Origin: Xanthomonas chitinilytica
GTDB taxonomy: Bacteria > Pseudomonadota > Gammaproteobacteria > Xanthomonadales > Xanthomonadaceae
DNA: 64,000 nucleotides
Direction of reading: 5' to 3'
NCBI RefSeq assembly: GCF_026107455.2
Contig: NZ_JAPCHY010000002.1
Span: forward strand, 124,001-188,000
The stretch's first letter is position 1; the number at the start of each line of letters is the position of its first letter. The notes under the pieces are model-generated. The model did no database searches. It saw only the letters and a list, made by a program, of their open reading frames with translations, and was not told the DNA's origin. Both the position numbers and the translations under genes were made by a program. Below are positions 50,487 to 63,633 of this stretch, piece by piece.

Positions 50487-51578
50487 TCACTGCGGGCGCA
50501 GCAGCAGCCGCAGGTCCTCGCCCACCGGGAGCGCCTCCACCAGCCGCAGCGGCATGCGCTGCGCCATCGCCTCGATCCCCAGCCCCGCCAGCAGCGGCCG
50601 TGCGCCATCGCCGAGCAGCAGCGGCGCCATGTACAGCAGCAGTTCGTCGGCCAGTCCGGCCGCCAGCAGCGCGCCGCCCAGGGCCGCGCCGGCCTCGGTG
50701 TGCACCTCGTTGATGCCGCGTTCGGCCAGCAGCGCCATCACCGCATGCAGGTCGAAGCGGCCGTCGTCCCGCAGCGGCACGGCGGCGAATTCCGCGCCCG
50801 CCAGGACCGGCGGGCGCAGCGCCGGATCGTGCAGGTACAGGGTCGGCGCGCCGCCCTCGCGCACCCGCGCCCGGTCGAGCGTGCGCAGTCGCGCATCGAG
50901 CACCACGCGCAGCGGCGGCAGGAACGCATCATCCGCGTCCAGCCGCACCGTCAGCATCGGGTCGTCGGCCAGCACCGTGCCGGCGCCGGTGAGGATCGCC
51001 CCGGCGCGCGCGCGCCAGCGCTGCACGTCCTGGCGCGCGGCCGTGCCGGTGATCCACTTGGACTCGCCGCTGGCCAGCGCCGTGCGCCCGTCGAGGCTGC
51101 TGGCCAGCTTGATCCGCAGCCACGGCCGCCCGCGCTCGACCCGCGACAGGAAGCCGCGGTTGAGCTCGCGCGCCTGCGCGGCCATCAGCCCCTGCTCGAC
51201 CGCGATGCCGGCCTGGCGCAGCAGCTCGAAGCCGCCGCCATCGACCTGCGGGAACGGGTCGCGCATCGCCGCGACCACCCGCGCCACGCCGGCCTCGATC
51301 AGCGCCAGCGCGCACGGCGGCGTGCGGCCGTGGTGGGCGCAGGGTTCGAGGGTGACGTAGGCGGTGGCGCCGCGCGCGCGTTCGCCGGCCTGGCGCAGCG
51401 CGAACACCTCCGCGTGCGGGCCGCCGGCGCGCTGGTGGAAGCCCTCGCCCACCACCTCGTCGCCGTGGGCGATCACGCAGCCCACCATCGGGTTCGGCCG
51501 CGTGGTGTATGCGCCGCGTTCGGCCAGGCGCAGCGCGCGGGCCATCAGCAGGTGGTCGGTGGCGGTGAAGTCGCTCAT
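50487..51578 (-). CDS. ribD: bifunctional riboflavin deaminase/reductase
   Basis: A 363-residue enzyme for steps two and three of riboflavin synthesis. The N-terminal deaminase domain has zinc ligands H55 (PHAEVFAL, with E57 as proton shuttle), C80 and C89 (EPCAHHGRTPPC). The reductase domain starts near 150 (WLRIKLASSLDGRTAL, WITGTAARQDVQRWRA, DDPMLTVRL, EVHTEAGAALGGALL). It lies 34 bp after the GNAT gene in the glyA-nrdR unit and is followed by the nested palindromes, so it may be transcribed separately from ribE. Confidence 0.97.
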   Translation of the reverse strand: MSDFTATDHLLMARALRLAERGAYTTRPNPMVGCVIAHGDEVVGEGFHQRAGGPHAEVFALRQAGERARGATAYVTLEPCAHHGRTPPCALALIEAGVARVVAAMRDPFPQVDGGGFELLRQAGIAVEQGLMAAQARELNRGFLSRVERGRPWLRIKLASSLDGRTALASGESKWITGTAARQDVQRWRARAGAILTGAGTVLADDPMLTVRLDADDAFLPPLRVVLDARLRTLDRARVREGGAPTLYLHDPALRPPVLAGAEFAAVPLRDDGRFDLHAVMALLAERGINEVHTEAGAALGGALLAAGLADELLLYMAPLLLGDGARPLLAGLGIEAMAQRMPLRLVEALPVGEDLRLLLRPQ

Positions 51579-51612
51579 GGACGGTGTCGCTCGGAGGATG
51601 CGGGATTGTCGC

Positions 51613-52104
51613 TCACTCGGCGCCGACAGCCCGTTGCGGTGCGGCGGGATCGAGACACATCACGTTCACCCGCAACGGCCCCAGCAGCAGCCGGTCGTGC
51701 GGCCTCCAGCCCAGCGCCAGGTAGTACTCCACCAGCACGTCGGTGCAGTACAGGTACAGGCGCTCGATCCGCAACCGCGCCGCCTCGTCCACGCAGTGCG
51801 CCACCAGCGCCCGCGCCACGCCGCGGCCGCGCGCCTGCGGCCGCACGTAGAGGCTGGCCAGCCACGGCGCGTACTGGCGGATGTCGGCATGGTCCTCGTG
51901 CAGCAGGCTGACCGTACCCAGCCAGTCGCCGTCCTCCTCCGCCACCCAGGTGGCCGGAATCCCGTCGTGCCGGCAGTGCTCGCGCAGTTCCTGCGCGGCC
52001 TGCGCCGGCGTCCAGTCGGGCAACAGCGCGCCGAATGCCTGCACATGCGCGCCGGCGACAGCGTCGATCCACGCCGGGCGTTCGCACAGCCGGACGATGT
52101 CCAC
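51613..52104 (-). CDS. GNAT family acetyltransferase
   Basis: A 163-residue N-acetyltransferase. The acetyl-CoA-binding motif A is LYVRPQARGRGVARALV (R/Q-x2-G-x-G/A pattern), preceded by TWVAEEDGDWLGTVSLL and followed by LYLYCTDVLVEYYLALGW (motif B). The acceptor substrate is unknown. The start is GTG (52104), 6 bp after the nrdR stop. It is inserted between nrdR and ribD, which are usually direct neighbours. Confidence 0.85.
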   Translation of the reverse strand: MDIVRLCERPAWIDAVAGAHVQAFGALLPDWTPAQAAQELREHCRHDGIPATWVAEEDGDWLGTVSLLHEDHADIRQYAPWLASLYVRPQARGRGVARALVAHCVDEAARLRIERLYLYCTDVLVEYYLALGWRPHDRLLLGPLRVNVMCLDPAAPQRAVGAE

Positions 52105-52110
52105 GCCGGC

Positions 52111-52629
52111 TCAGCGCGGCTTGGCCCTGGCGCCGGCCTCGTCGCCCAGCAGCGACAGCTGCTCTTCCGCGGTGGGCAGGTCGCGTTCGAGCTTCTCGAT
52201 CTCGTCGCGGAAATCGGCCACGTCCTCGAAACTGCGGTAGACCGAGGCGAAACGCACGTAGCCGACGTGGTCGAGCTTGCGCAGTTCGTTCATCACGAAT
52301 TCGCCGACCCGGATCGACGGCACCTCGCGTTCGCCGCACATGCGCAGCTGGTGGACCACCGCGCGTACCGCCGCCTCGATCCGCTCCTCCGATACCGGCC
52401 GCTTCTGCAGCGCGCGGTCGAAGCCGACCCGCAGCTTGCGCGCGTCGAACGCCTCGCGGCCGCCGTCGCTCTTGATGATGACCGGCAGCTTCAGCTCGAT
52501 CGTCTCCAGCGTGCTGAAGCGCTCCCCGCAGGCCTCGCAACCACGACGACGGCGGATGGTCGCGCCATCCTCGGAAACGCGCGAATCGATCACGCGGGTG
52601 TCGGTGTGCTGGCAGAACGGACAATGCAT
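52111..52629 (-). CDS. nrdR: transcriptional repressor NrdR
   Basis: A 172-residue repressor of ribonucleotide reductase genes. The zinc ribbon has C3, C6, C31 and C34 ([17 protein letters not shown]), and residues about 49-139 form the ATP-cone ([33 protein letters not shown]) that senses ATP/dATP. The C-terminal extension is charged. NrdR boxes are not visible near its own gene. It follows the membrane protein gene by 81 bp. Confidence 0.97.
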   Translation of the reverse strand: MHCPFCQHTDTRVIDSRVSEDGATIRRRRGCEACGERFSTLETIELKLPVIIKSDGGREAFDARKLRVGFDRALQKRPVSEERIEAAVRAVVHQLRMCGEREVPSIRVGEFVMNELRKLDHVGYVRFASVYRSFEDVADFRDEIEKLERDLPTAEEQLSLLGDEAGARAKPR

Positions 52630-52710
52630 GGAACGCCTTGCTTCGTGAGAACGTCAGGCCGCGGTCACGGCAGCGTCGCAACGGTACCTGAGAAGCCGCG
52701 GAACGCCAAA

Positions 52711-53129
52711 TCAGCCGGACCGGCGACGCAGCAGCGCCCAGGCCGGCACCAGCAGCGGCAGGCCGAGCAGCAGCATCGCCCATCCCCCGGTGTTGCCGCC
52801 GGTCGCATGCCACACCCCCAGCACCAGCATCGGCAGCGCCGCCAGCGCACCGAGCGCCAGCCCGGCCCACGGCCAGCAGCCACTGCGCCGCAGCCCGTCA
52901 CCGCCATGGCGCAGGTAGACCGCGCTCAGCCACAGCCAGGCCAGCAGCCCCAGGCAACCGGCCAGGCCCCAGGTGGCGAACAACGCTTTGGTACCGGCGC
53001 CGAAATAGCCGGAGGCGGTCATCCCCACCCACACGCCGAGCACGGCGAAGATACCGCCGCCTGCCAGGCCCGGCAGGCCGAACACCAGCGCCAGCGCGAT
53101 ATAGCGCCGGCGCCGGTGGGCGTCGCCCA

Positions 53130-53130
<1 letters not shown>
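52711..53130 (-). CDS. small membrane protein, unknown function
   Basis: A 139-residue protein with four predicted membrane segments (about residues 11-32, 45-66, 85-102 and 110-130) and short basic loops (GDAHRRRRY, YLRHGGDGLRR, LLRRRSG). I recognise no family. The ATG shares one base with the glyA stop (TGATG), so it is translated with glyA. It could be a transporter subunit or structural membrane protein, but nothing in the sequence decides. Confidence 0.65.
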
Positions 53131-54383
<1,253 letters not shown>

Positions 54384-54566
54384 CGTCACTCCGGTAGCAG
54401 GTAGGGGCTGGGCCCCGGATTGTAGCGCCTCCGGCCCCTGCCCCGGCGCCGCCGGGCGCGTGCGGCTGCATCGCGGAAGCCGCCGCGGACATGCGCCGGC
54501 ACGGGCGGAAACGGGAGCCACGGCATCGCGATTGCCGGATTGCCGGCCATCACCCGTCCGCGGAAA

Positions 54567-54590
54567 CGAAAAGCGCGCCTTGCGGCGCGC
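54567..54590 (-). terminator. rho-independent terminator of the RcnB-like gene
   Basis: GCGCGCC and GGCGCGC with a 4-nt loop (54573-54590), followed on the minus strand by TTTTCGTTT. It lies 25 bp after the RcnB-like stop. Confidence 0.75.
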
Positions 54591-54615
54591 CCTTCGCAGC
54601 GGATGCCACCGGCGC

Positions 54616-55074
54616 TCAACCGCCGTTGAGCACCAGGTCGGCGATGATGCCGGTGGCGATGGCGACCAGCAGCAGGTTGCCGCGGTCGTCGCGGATCCAG
54701 TGGTGGCCATGCGGCGGCTGCCGCAGGTGGTAGTGGCCGTAGTTGTGGACCACGTACACCGGGCCGCGGTAATGGTCGCGATAGCGGTGTCCACGCGCCC
54801 AGCCGTAGGGCGGCGCCTTGTGGTAGACCACCCGCGGCGCCGGGCGGTAGTGGTCGCGCTGCTGGCGCGCGTCGCGGTAGCCCTGGCGATAGCCGGTGTT
54901 GTAGTGGCGGCGGTCGTCGCGGCGATGCTTGACCTGGCCCCGGTCGCGGCCGCGGTCGTCCCAGCCATGGCGGCCACGGTCGTGCCCGCGGTCGCCGGCG
55001 GCGAATGCCGGGGCGGCGATGCCGAACGCCAGCAGCGAAGTCAGCGCGGCAACGATGAAACGGTTCATCTTCAT
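54616..55074 (-). CDS. RcnB-like periplasmic protein
   Basis: A 152-residue exported protein with a signal peptide (residues 3-24, cleavage at AFA-AG). The middle (residues 25-95) is very rich in Arg, His, Asp and Gly, and the C-terminus ([37 protein letters not shown]) matches the RcnB domain. RcnB proteins help nickel/cobalt balance in enterics; the His-rich tract suits metal binding, but the function here is inferred. The ATG at 55074 is favoured over 55119 for the signal peptide. Confidence 0.82.
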   Translation of the reverse strand: MKMNRFIVAALTSLLAFGIAAPAFAAGDRGHDRGRHGWDDRGRDRGQVKHRRDDRRHYNTGYRQGYRDARQQRDHYRPAPRVVYHKAPPYGWARGHRYRDHYRGPVYVVHNYGHYHLRQPPHGHHWIRDDRGNLLLVAIATGIIADLVLNGG

Positions 55075-55235
55075 GGGGAGGACCTCGCGGCAGGTGGGTG
55101 ACGGATCCATCATGCTCACGCCATCTGAACGGTTTCCGGCTGGAAACGGTTTCCCCGATGCGGAAACCCCGGCGATTCATCGAACAGCAAGCCCGCCGGG
55201 GCGAACCGCCGGTCCGGTCGCAGCGCGGTTGCGGC

Positions 55236-55241
55236 TATAAT
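55236..55241 (+). promoter_or_regulatory. candidate -10 box of ettA
   Basis: A perfect TATAAT lies 71 bp upstream of the ettA start in otherwise GC-rich sequence. The matching -35 position (TCCGGT-like) is weak. Confidence 0.5.
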
Positions 55242-55311
55242 CGCGCAATCCCCTTTTGCCCTGGGCCTGTCCGATCGCGGACCGGGCGCGGGCGTGCGCT
55301 ACGGAGACTTC

Positions 55312-56976
<1,665 letters not shown>

Positions 56977-56984
56977 GCCACACC

Positions 56985-57018
56985 CGGACGGCCGCAGCGA
57001 TGCGGCCGTCCGCTTTTG
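56985..57018 (+). terminator. rho-independent terminator of ettA
   Basis: CGGACGGCCGCA and TGCGGCCGTCCG form a perfect 12-bp stem with a GCGA loop (56985-57012), followed by CTTTTGT. It starts 9 bp after the ettA stop. Confidence 0.9.
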
Positions 57019-57135
57019 TGCCGGGCGCGCGAAGCCGGGCAAGCCGGCTTGCAAAGCCCCTCTCCCATCGGGACGAGGGAACAGGTTTGCGAGGCGGGCC
57101 GGGGTGCAGCGCAGCGCAGGGAAGCATCGTTGCCG

Positions 57136-57237
57136 GCCATGAGCGACGCGTCGCCACGCGTGCGGATGGCGAACGATCCAGGTGTTGCTTTTCGACGGTT
57201 TACCCGGGGCGGCGCGTGGCGACGCGTTCGTCATGGC
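57136..57237. repeat. 102-bp element with 25-bp terminal inverted repeats
   Basis: Arms 57136-57160 (starting GCCATGAGCGACGCGTCGCC) and 57213-57237 pair with one or two mismatches around a 52-nt centre. It resembles a small non-autonomous or palindromic repeat, but I see no second copy in the window and no target-site duplication. Confidence 0.6.
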
Positions 57238-57399
57238 AGCGGCTGCAGGATCTCCGCGGTACCCCGCCTCCGCCCCGTGGGGCGCCTCGCGCCCCGGCCC
57301 GGCAGCTTGCGCCGGGCGCCTGCGGGCCCGTGGTCCGCAGGCAACACGCCTTCGCCCCAAAGGGAGAAGGGTTACTTCCACTGCGTCACGGAATTTCCC

Positions 57400-58716
<1,317 letters not shown>

Positions 58717-58905
58717 GCCGCGACCGGCGAACCTGCCGGAGCCGCTGCCCACGGGGAGGCGACATGCGGGCGCTGCCGGGCCAATCGCGGGCAGGCACCG
58801 GACGCCGGGCGTCCGTACCCGCGCCCTCCGGAGCCGGATGCGCCCCATGGCCGGCCGGCCCGCAGTGCCCGGAACCGGGCGCACCGGCCTGCGGCGGGCG
58901 CCGCG

Positions 58906-60063
58906 CTAGCGATGCCAGGCCGGCAGCAGGCGGCCGTCGGCGTGGAAACGGTAGCGCCCGTCGAACCAGCCGGTACCGAACAGCGCCAGCATCTGCGAGT
59001 AGTACGCCGGCTCGTCGTCGCGCTGCTGCTGTGGCGCAGGCAATGCCGCGCGCAGCTGCGTGGCCAGTGCGACCTCGCCCTGCGCCCGCAGGTACGGCAG
59101 CAGCGCCGCATCGAAGCCGTAGGGGCCGCGCCCCCGTGCATCGCCACTCCGCGTATCGACCGTTTCGGCCATGGCCTGCTGGCGGCGCAACCGCGCCAAC
59201 GGTCCGCCCAGCGCGGCCAGTGTTGCCTTGAACGCCGGGTCGCGCGGATCGGTCATTCCCGCCCACAGGTAGACGCGGATGGCGTCGTAGCTGCCCGTCG
59301 CGCCCCTGGCCGGATCGACGAAGAACCCGCCTTCGCGCCACGCGGTCCAGTCGGGCGCGAACCCGTGCGGTGCGGTTTCGCGCAGCATGCGCACGGTGTT
59401 GGCGGCGATCTCCGCCCATGGCCCCCTGCGCTCCAGCGCGGCGAAGCGGCGCAGCAGCGGCAGCGGCAGGTAGCTGGGGTTGAGCCGCCAATGGTCGTGT
59501 TCGACGAATCCCTGCGGCCCCGGCAGCAGCATCGCTCCCAGCCCGGGCAGCCGCGCCACTTCGTGGTCGCGGATCCGCGCCAGCATGCCGTCGGCGATCT
59601 CCTGCAAGGCCGGGCGCCGCCACAGCCGCGCGCCCTCGCCCAGCGAATAGGCCAGCCACAGGTCCGAATCCGCGGCCGGATTGCCATCGAGCACGCCCCA
59701 GCGCCCGGAATCCCGGTCCAGTCCCCACAGCCAGGCCGGCAGCCGCGCGGACAGGTCGCCGCCGGCGAGGTTGTCCTGGGTCCACTGCAGGATGCGGTCG
59801 AACCGCGGCTGGTCGTTGTCGACCAGGGCGAAGAACAGCGCGTAGGACTGGCCTTCCGAGGTGCTGCGCTGGTCGGCCTGGCTGCGGTCGATCATGCGCC
59901 CGTCGCTGCTGAGGCTGGAGGCCGCCAGCACCTCCCAGGCCGGCCAGCCGCGCGCCGGAGCGGCGGCGATGGCCGGCAGCGCCGGCAGCAGCGCGCCGGC
60001 CGCCAGCCCTTTCAGCAGGCGGCGGCGCTGCGCGCGATGGCCGGGGTCAACGGAATTCGCCAT
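58906..60063 (-). CDS. bcsZ: cellulose-operon endoglucanase, glycoside hydrolase family 8
   Basis: A 385-residue exported cellulase. The N-terminus has a twin-arginine-like signal (RAQRRRLLKG, hydrophobic to residue 35, AIAAA). GH8 motifs: general acid E70 in TSEGQSYALFFAL, the DSDLWLAYSL block at 132-140, WRLNPSYLPLPLLRRF, DAIRVYLWAGM with the base Asp, and YYSQMLALFGTGW near the end. BcsZ trims nascent cellulose during secretion. The start overlaps the end of bcsC by 17 bp. Here it is the last gene of the operon, after bcsC rather than before it. Confidence 0.92.
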   Translation of the reverse strand: MANSVDPGHRAQRRRLLKGLAAGALLPALPAIAAAPARGWPAWEVLAASSLSSDGRMIDRSQADQRSTSEGQSYALFFALVDNDQPRFDRILQWTQDNLAGGDLSARLPAWLWGLDRDSGRWGVLDGNPAADSDLWLAYSLGEGARLWRRPALQEIADGMLARIRDHEVARLPGLGAMLLPGPQGFVEHDHWRLNPSYLPLPLLRRFAALERRGPWAEIAANTVRMLRETAPHGFAPDWTAWREGGFFVDPARGATGSYDAIRVYLWAGMTDPRDPAFKATLAALGGPLARLRRQQAMAETVDTRSGDARGRGPYGFDAALLPYLRAQGEVALATQLRAALPAPQQQRDDEPAYYSQMLALFGTGWFDGRYRFHADGRLLPAWHR

Positions 60064-63000
60064 ACGGCTCCAGCGGCCTGACCGGCAACGGCAGGTTGCC
60101 CCGCCATGGCTGCAGCGCATAGCGCAGGTACAACTGGAAACTGTTGGGCGCGTAGTCGCGGCTGCGCTGCAGGGTGGTCGCCGCCCCCAGCACGAAATGG
60201 TCGCCCAGGCGCCGCTCCACCGCTGCGTACAGCCGGTAGCCGCTGCCGCTGCTGGTGCTGTCGGCGCTCTCCAGTCCGGCCGGGCTGACCGTGACCGGGC
60301 CGTACCGTGCCTCCAGCACGGCCAGGGCGCGCTGCAGCGCCGGGTCGTCGGGGAAGCGGCTGATGCCGTCGCTGCGCGCGCGCGAAGCGCTGAGCGAGCC
60401 GTCCAGCCGCAGCGACCAGTCGTCGTTGCGCCAGGCAAAGCTCACCGGCAGGCCGATCGAGGTGTACCGCTGCGGGCTGTAGTAGCCGCCCTGCCCCAGC
60501 GAATAGCCGCCCAGGTCGTGCCGGTAGCGCCAGTACATCGCCGACAGGCCCACGTCCAGGCGCATGTCCGGGCGCTGGATCAGCTTGTGGTACCAGCCGG
60601 CCATCGCCCGCGCACGCTCGTTGTCGAGCACGTTCTCGCCGCGCAGGCGGTGCCAGCTCCAGTTCGACCAGATGCCGTTGCGGCCGCCCTGGTCGTAGCC
60701 GAGCGAGAAGGTCGCGCCATTGGCCGTCACTCCGCCCCAGCGCAGGCCGGTGCGTGGATCGACGGCGCCGGCCTGCGACAGCAGCGAATTGGTCATCGGC
60801 CGCCGCGAGGCGGTGGCCGACCAGCCGAGCACGCCGAGATCGCCGCCGACGCCGATGCCGCCGAGCCAGTTGCCGACCGGATAGCCACCGGGGGTGTGGC
60901 CCAGGTCGAAACGCAGGGTGTCGTCCAGGTTGCGCCAACCCAGCGCCAGGCCGGCGCCGGAGTCCAGGCGCTGGTGCACGCGGGTGTCGCAGCTCGGCGC
61001 GGACAGCAGGGTGCCGTCGGCCTGCACCAGGTCGAGGTCGCAGGTGCCGAAATCCTCGTCGTAGATGCCGTCGGCGTCGGTGCGGAAGTGCCGCGCGTCC
61101 ATCCGCACCTGTTCGATGCGGGCGAAGCCGAGGCCGCCGGCGAACGCGGCATCCAGGTGCACGATGCGGGTGTCGCGCGCCAGCCGCGAGATGCCCGGGG
61201 TGCCGTCGCTGCGGCGGCCGGAATCCTGCAGCACGGTCAGCGTCGGATTGTGCCGCTGGTACAGGGCTTCCACGTCGCTGCGCAGGGAGCGCCGCAGCCA
61301 GTCGTCCTGGGCGCTCTCGCGGCTGGCCAGGGTCAGCGCGCGGTCGTCGCGCGGCTGCGCCTGGTTCGGCGACAACAGCCCGTTGTCGCGCATCGCCAGC
61401 GCATAGGTGTCCAGCGCCTGTTGCGGGTCGTCGTCCATCAGCCGCGCCGCGTCGCGGTACAGCAGCGCATCCGGCTCGCCGTTGCCGGCGATCAGCTCGC
61501 GCAGCGCGGCCAGCGCGCGCCCGCGCTCGCCCACTGCCGCCCAGGCATTGGCCAGGCGCCGGCGGGCCGGAACATCCTCCGCCGCCAGCTCCGGGGGCGC
61601 CTGCTCCAGCGCACGGCGCGCGGCGGCCAGGTCGCCCTGCCCGATCCGGACTTCGATCTGTCCCAGCCGCGCTTCCGCGTTCGCGGGGTCGCGTGCCAGC
61701 ACCTGCGCATACAACTGCTGCGCCTGCGCCCAGTCGCGCCGCTGCGCGGCCCAGTCGGCCAGCAGCAGTTCCGCATCCTGTTGGCCGGCGGCCGCGTCGC
61801 GCAGCAAGGCGCTGGCCGCGGCCTCGTCGCCGCCTTCGCGCAGCGCGCGGGCGCGGGCGAACAGCTGCTGCCGCTGCAGCCGCGCGGACAGCGCATGCAT
61901 GTCCTCGCTCCAGTGCGCCGCGTCGATCGCCGCCAGCGCCTCCAGCGCCGCACCGTCGCGATCGCTGGACGACAGGAACAGCGCCTGGGCGTAACGGGCG
62001 GCCGGGACGTCGCCCTGCGACTGCAGCAGGCGCGCGAAACGTGCGTCCGCCTCGCCGGTGCGTCCCTCGCCGTGCAGGCGTCCGGCCAGGCGATAGGTCA
62101 GCCAGATGTCGTCCGGGGCGATGTCCGCCGCCCGCTCCAGCAGCGCGCGCGCGCGCGCCGGATCGCCGCCGGCTTCGGCCTGTTCGGCCTCGTGTTGCAG
62201 TTGCTGCCGCTGCGCGTCGCGCAGCAGCGCGGCGTACTGTTCGCGCTGCGCCGGCTCGAGCGAGGCCATGAAATCCTGCAGCCGCTGCGGTCCCTGCCGC
62301 GCGTACAGCTGCGCCAGCCGACGGATCGCGTCGGCGTTGCCGGGTGCCTGGCGCCGCGCCAGCAGCAGTTCGCGCTCGGCCGCCGCCGTATCGCCACGGG
62401 CATCGGCCACCGCCGCCAGTCCCAGCCTTGCGTAGGGATCGCCGCCGGCCAGCTGCAGCGCCTGCCGGTAGTAATGCTCGCCGGCATCGATGTCGCCGGC
62501 CTCCAGCGCCGCCTCGCCCTGGCCGAGCTGCAGCCAGTAGCGGGTGGAGCGCTCCAGGTCGCGCCATTTGCTGCCGCGATGGTGGTCCTGCTCGGCCTGC
62601 ACGGCGCGCTGGAACCAGGCGATCGCCTGATCGCGCCGGCCCTGTCGCGCCAGCGCCTGGCCCATTCCGCCCAGCAGCCCGGCATCCTGCGGATGGCTGC
62701 GCAGGGCCTGGCGGAACAGCGCCTCGGCCTGGACGGGATCGCCATCGCGCTCCAGCAGCCGCGTCGCCTGCTGTCCGGCGCGCCAGCCGGGATCGGCCAC
62801 CAGCCGTTGCCGCTGCTCCAGCAATGCCTGCGCATCGGCGACGACCGGACTCTGCTGGTAGCGGTCGATGAACGCACGCAGCTGCACGACGTTGGCGTCA
62901 CCGGGCGGCTGGTCGGCCAGGTAGTCCAGTTCGCGACGCGCGGCGACGTCACGGGTGCCCGGATCTTCCGCCATGCGGTGCAGCAGGGCCAGCGCGTCGC

Positions 63001-63631
63001 GTTCGCGCGTCTCGGCGAACAGCAGCTGCACCAGGTTCTGGCGCAGGGCCGGATTGCCCGGGTACCGGCGATCCAGTTCCTGCAGGCGGGCGATGGCGTG
63101 GCGCCGGCCGCCGGGCACCGCGGCGCGCAGCCGCCAGTAGTCGGCGGCGGTGGCGAAATCCGGCGGGCGCGTGCCGAACAATTTTTCGTAGGCGGCGATG
63201 GCCTCGTCGCGACGGCCGGCGGTGGACAGCAGCTGCGCCTGCTGCAACAGCTCGCGGCCGCTGCCTTCGTACAGTTCCCACAGCTGCATCGCCTGCCGGG
63301 TCTCGGCAGCGTCCGGAGCGATCGCCTGCAGGCGCCGGAACAGGCTTTCCGCCTCTTCCGGCTGCTGCAGCCGCAACGCCGCCTGCATGCCGGCCAGCAG
63401 CGCGGCGCGGTCGTCCGGCGCCAGCCGCCGCAACCGCGCCAGCGAATCCTGCACCAGGTCGACGCGGCCGGTGGCCTCGCCGACGCGGACCTGCGACAGC
63501 AGCCATTCGCGCTGCTCGGCCACCACCGCGCCGCGCGGCTGCGCCGCCGCTTGCGGCAGCGGCGCGCCGCACAGCAGGCACAGCGAGACCAGGCCCGCGG
63601 CCGGCCGCAACAACGGATGGTCTGCGCGCAT
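60047..63631 (-). CDS. bcsC: cellulose secretion outer-membrane protein BcsC
   Basis: A 1194-residue protein with a signal peptide (residues 1-28, cleavage at AAA-QP). Residues about 30-850 are TPR/SEL-like repeats of the periplasmic scaffold (many A-x-G/L-x-L pairs at 34-residue spacing). The C-terminal 330 residues are the BcsC outer-membrane beta-barrel, with WSNWSWHRLRGENVL, MYWRYRHDLGGYSLGQGGYY and the final beta-strand ending GNLPLPVRPLEPYGEFR. It exports cellulose across the outer membrane. It follows bcsB by 2 bp; the start ATG has a close GAGG. Length matches BcsC of other species. Confidence 0.94.
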   Translation of the reverse strand: MRADHPLLRPAAGLVSLCLLCGAPLPQAAAQPRGAVVAEQREWLLSQVRVGEATGRVDLVQDSLARLRRLAPDDRAALLAGMQAALRLQQPEEAESLFRRLQAIAPDAAETRQAMQLWELYEGSGRELLQQAQLLSTAGRRDEAIAAYEKLFGTRPPDFATAADYWRLRAAVPGGRRHAIARLQELDRRYPGNPALRQNLVQLLFAETRERDALALLHRMAEDPGTRDVAARRELDYLADQPPGDANVVQLRAFIDRYQQSPVVADAQALLEQRQRLVADPGWRAGQQATRLLERDGDPVQAEALFRQALRSHPQDAGLLGGMGQALARQGRRDQAIAWFQRAVQAEQDHHRGSKWRDLERSTRYWLQLGQGEAALEAGDIDAGEHYYRQALQLAGGDPYARLGLAAVADARGDTAAAERELLLARRQAPGNADAIRRLAQLYARQGPQRLQDFMASLEPAQREQYAALLRDAQRQQLQHEAEQAEAGGDPARARALLERAADIAPDDIWLTYRLAGRLHGEGRTGEADARFARLLQSQGDVPAARYAQALFLSSSDRDGAALEALAAIDAAHWSEDMHALSARLQRQQLFARARALREGGDEAAASALLRDAAAGQQDAELLLADWAAQRRDWAQAQQLYAQVLARDPANAEARLGQIEVRIGQGDLAAARRALEQAPPELAAEDVPARRRLANAWAAVGERGRALAALRELIAGNGEPDALLYRDAARLMDDDPQQALDTYALAMRDNGLLSPNQAQPRDDRALTLASRESAQDDWLRRSLRSDVEALYQRHNPTLTVLQDSGRRSDGTPGISRLARDTRIVHLDAAFAGGLGFARIEQVRMDARHFRTDADGIYDEDFGTCDLDLVQADGTLLSAPSCDTRVHQRLDSGAGLALGWRNLDDTLRFDLGHTPGGYPVGNWLGGIGVGGDLGVLGWSATASRRPMTNSLLSQAGAVDPRTGLRWGGVTANGATFSLGYDQGGRNGIWSNWSWHRLRGENVLDNERARAMAGWYHKLIQRPDMRLDVGLSAMYWRYRHDLGGYSLGQGGYYSPQRYTSIGLPVSFAWRNDDWSLRLDGSLSASRARSDGISRFPDDPALQRALAVLEARYGPVTVSPAGLESADSTSSGSGYRLYAAVERRLGDHFVLGAATTLQRSRDYAPNSFQLYLRYALQPWRGNLPLPVRPLEPYGEFR

Positions 63632-63633
63632 CC

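Larger units (their letters stand above)
56977..57399. other. 423-bp gap between ettA and the permease gene
   Basis: The gap holds the ettA terminator, a 102-bp segment bounded by inverted repeats (57136-57237) and a further GC-rich stretch. No gene is supported. The permease promoter is not identifiable. Confidence 0.5.
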
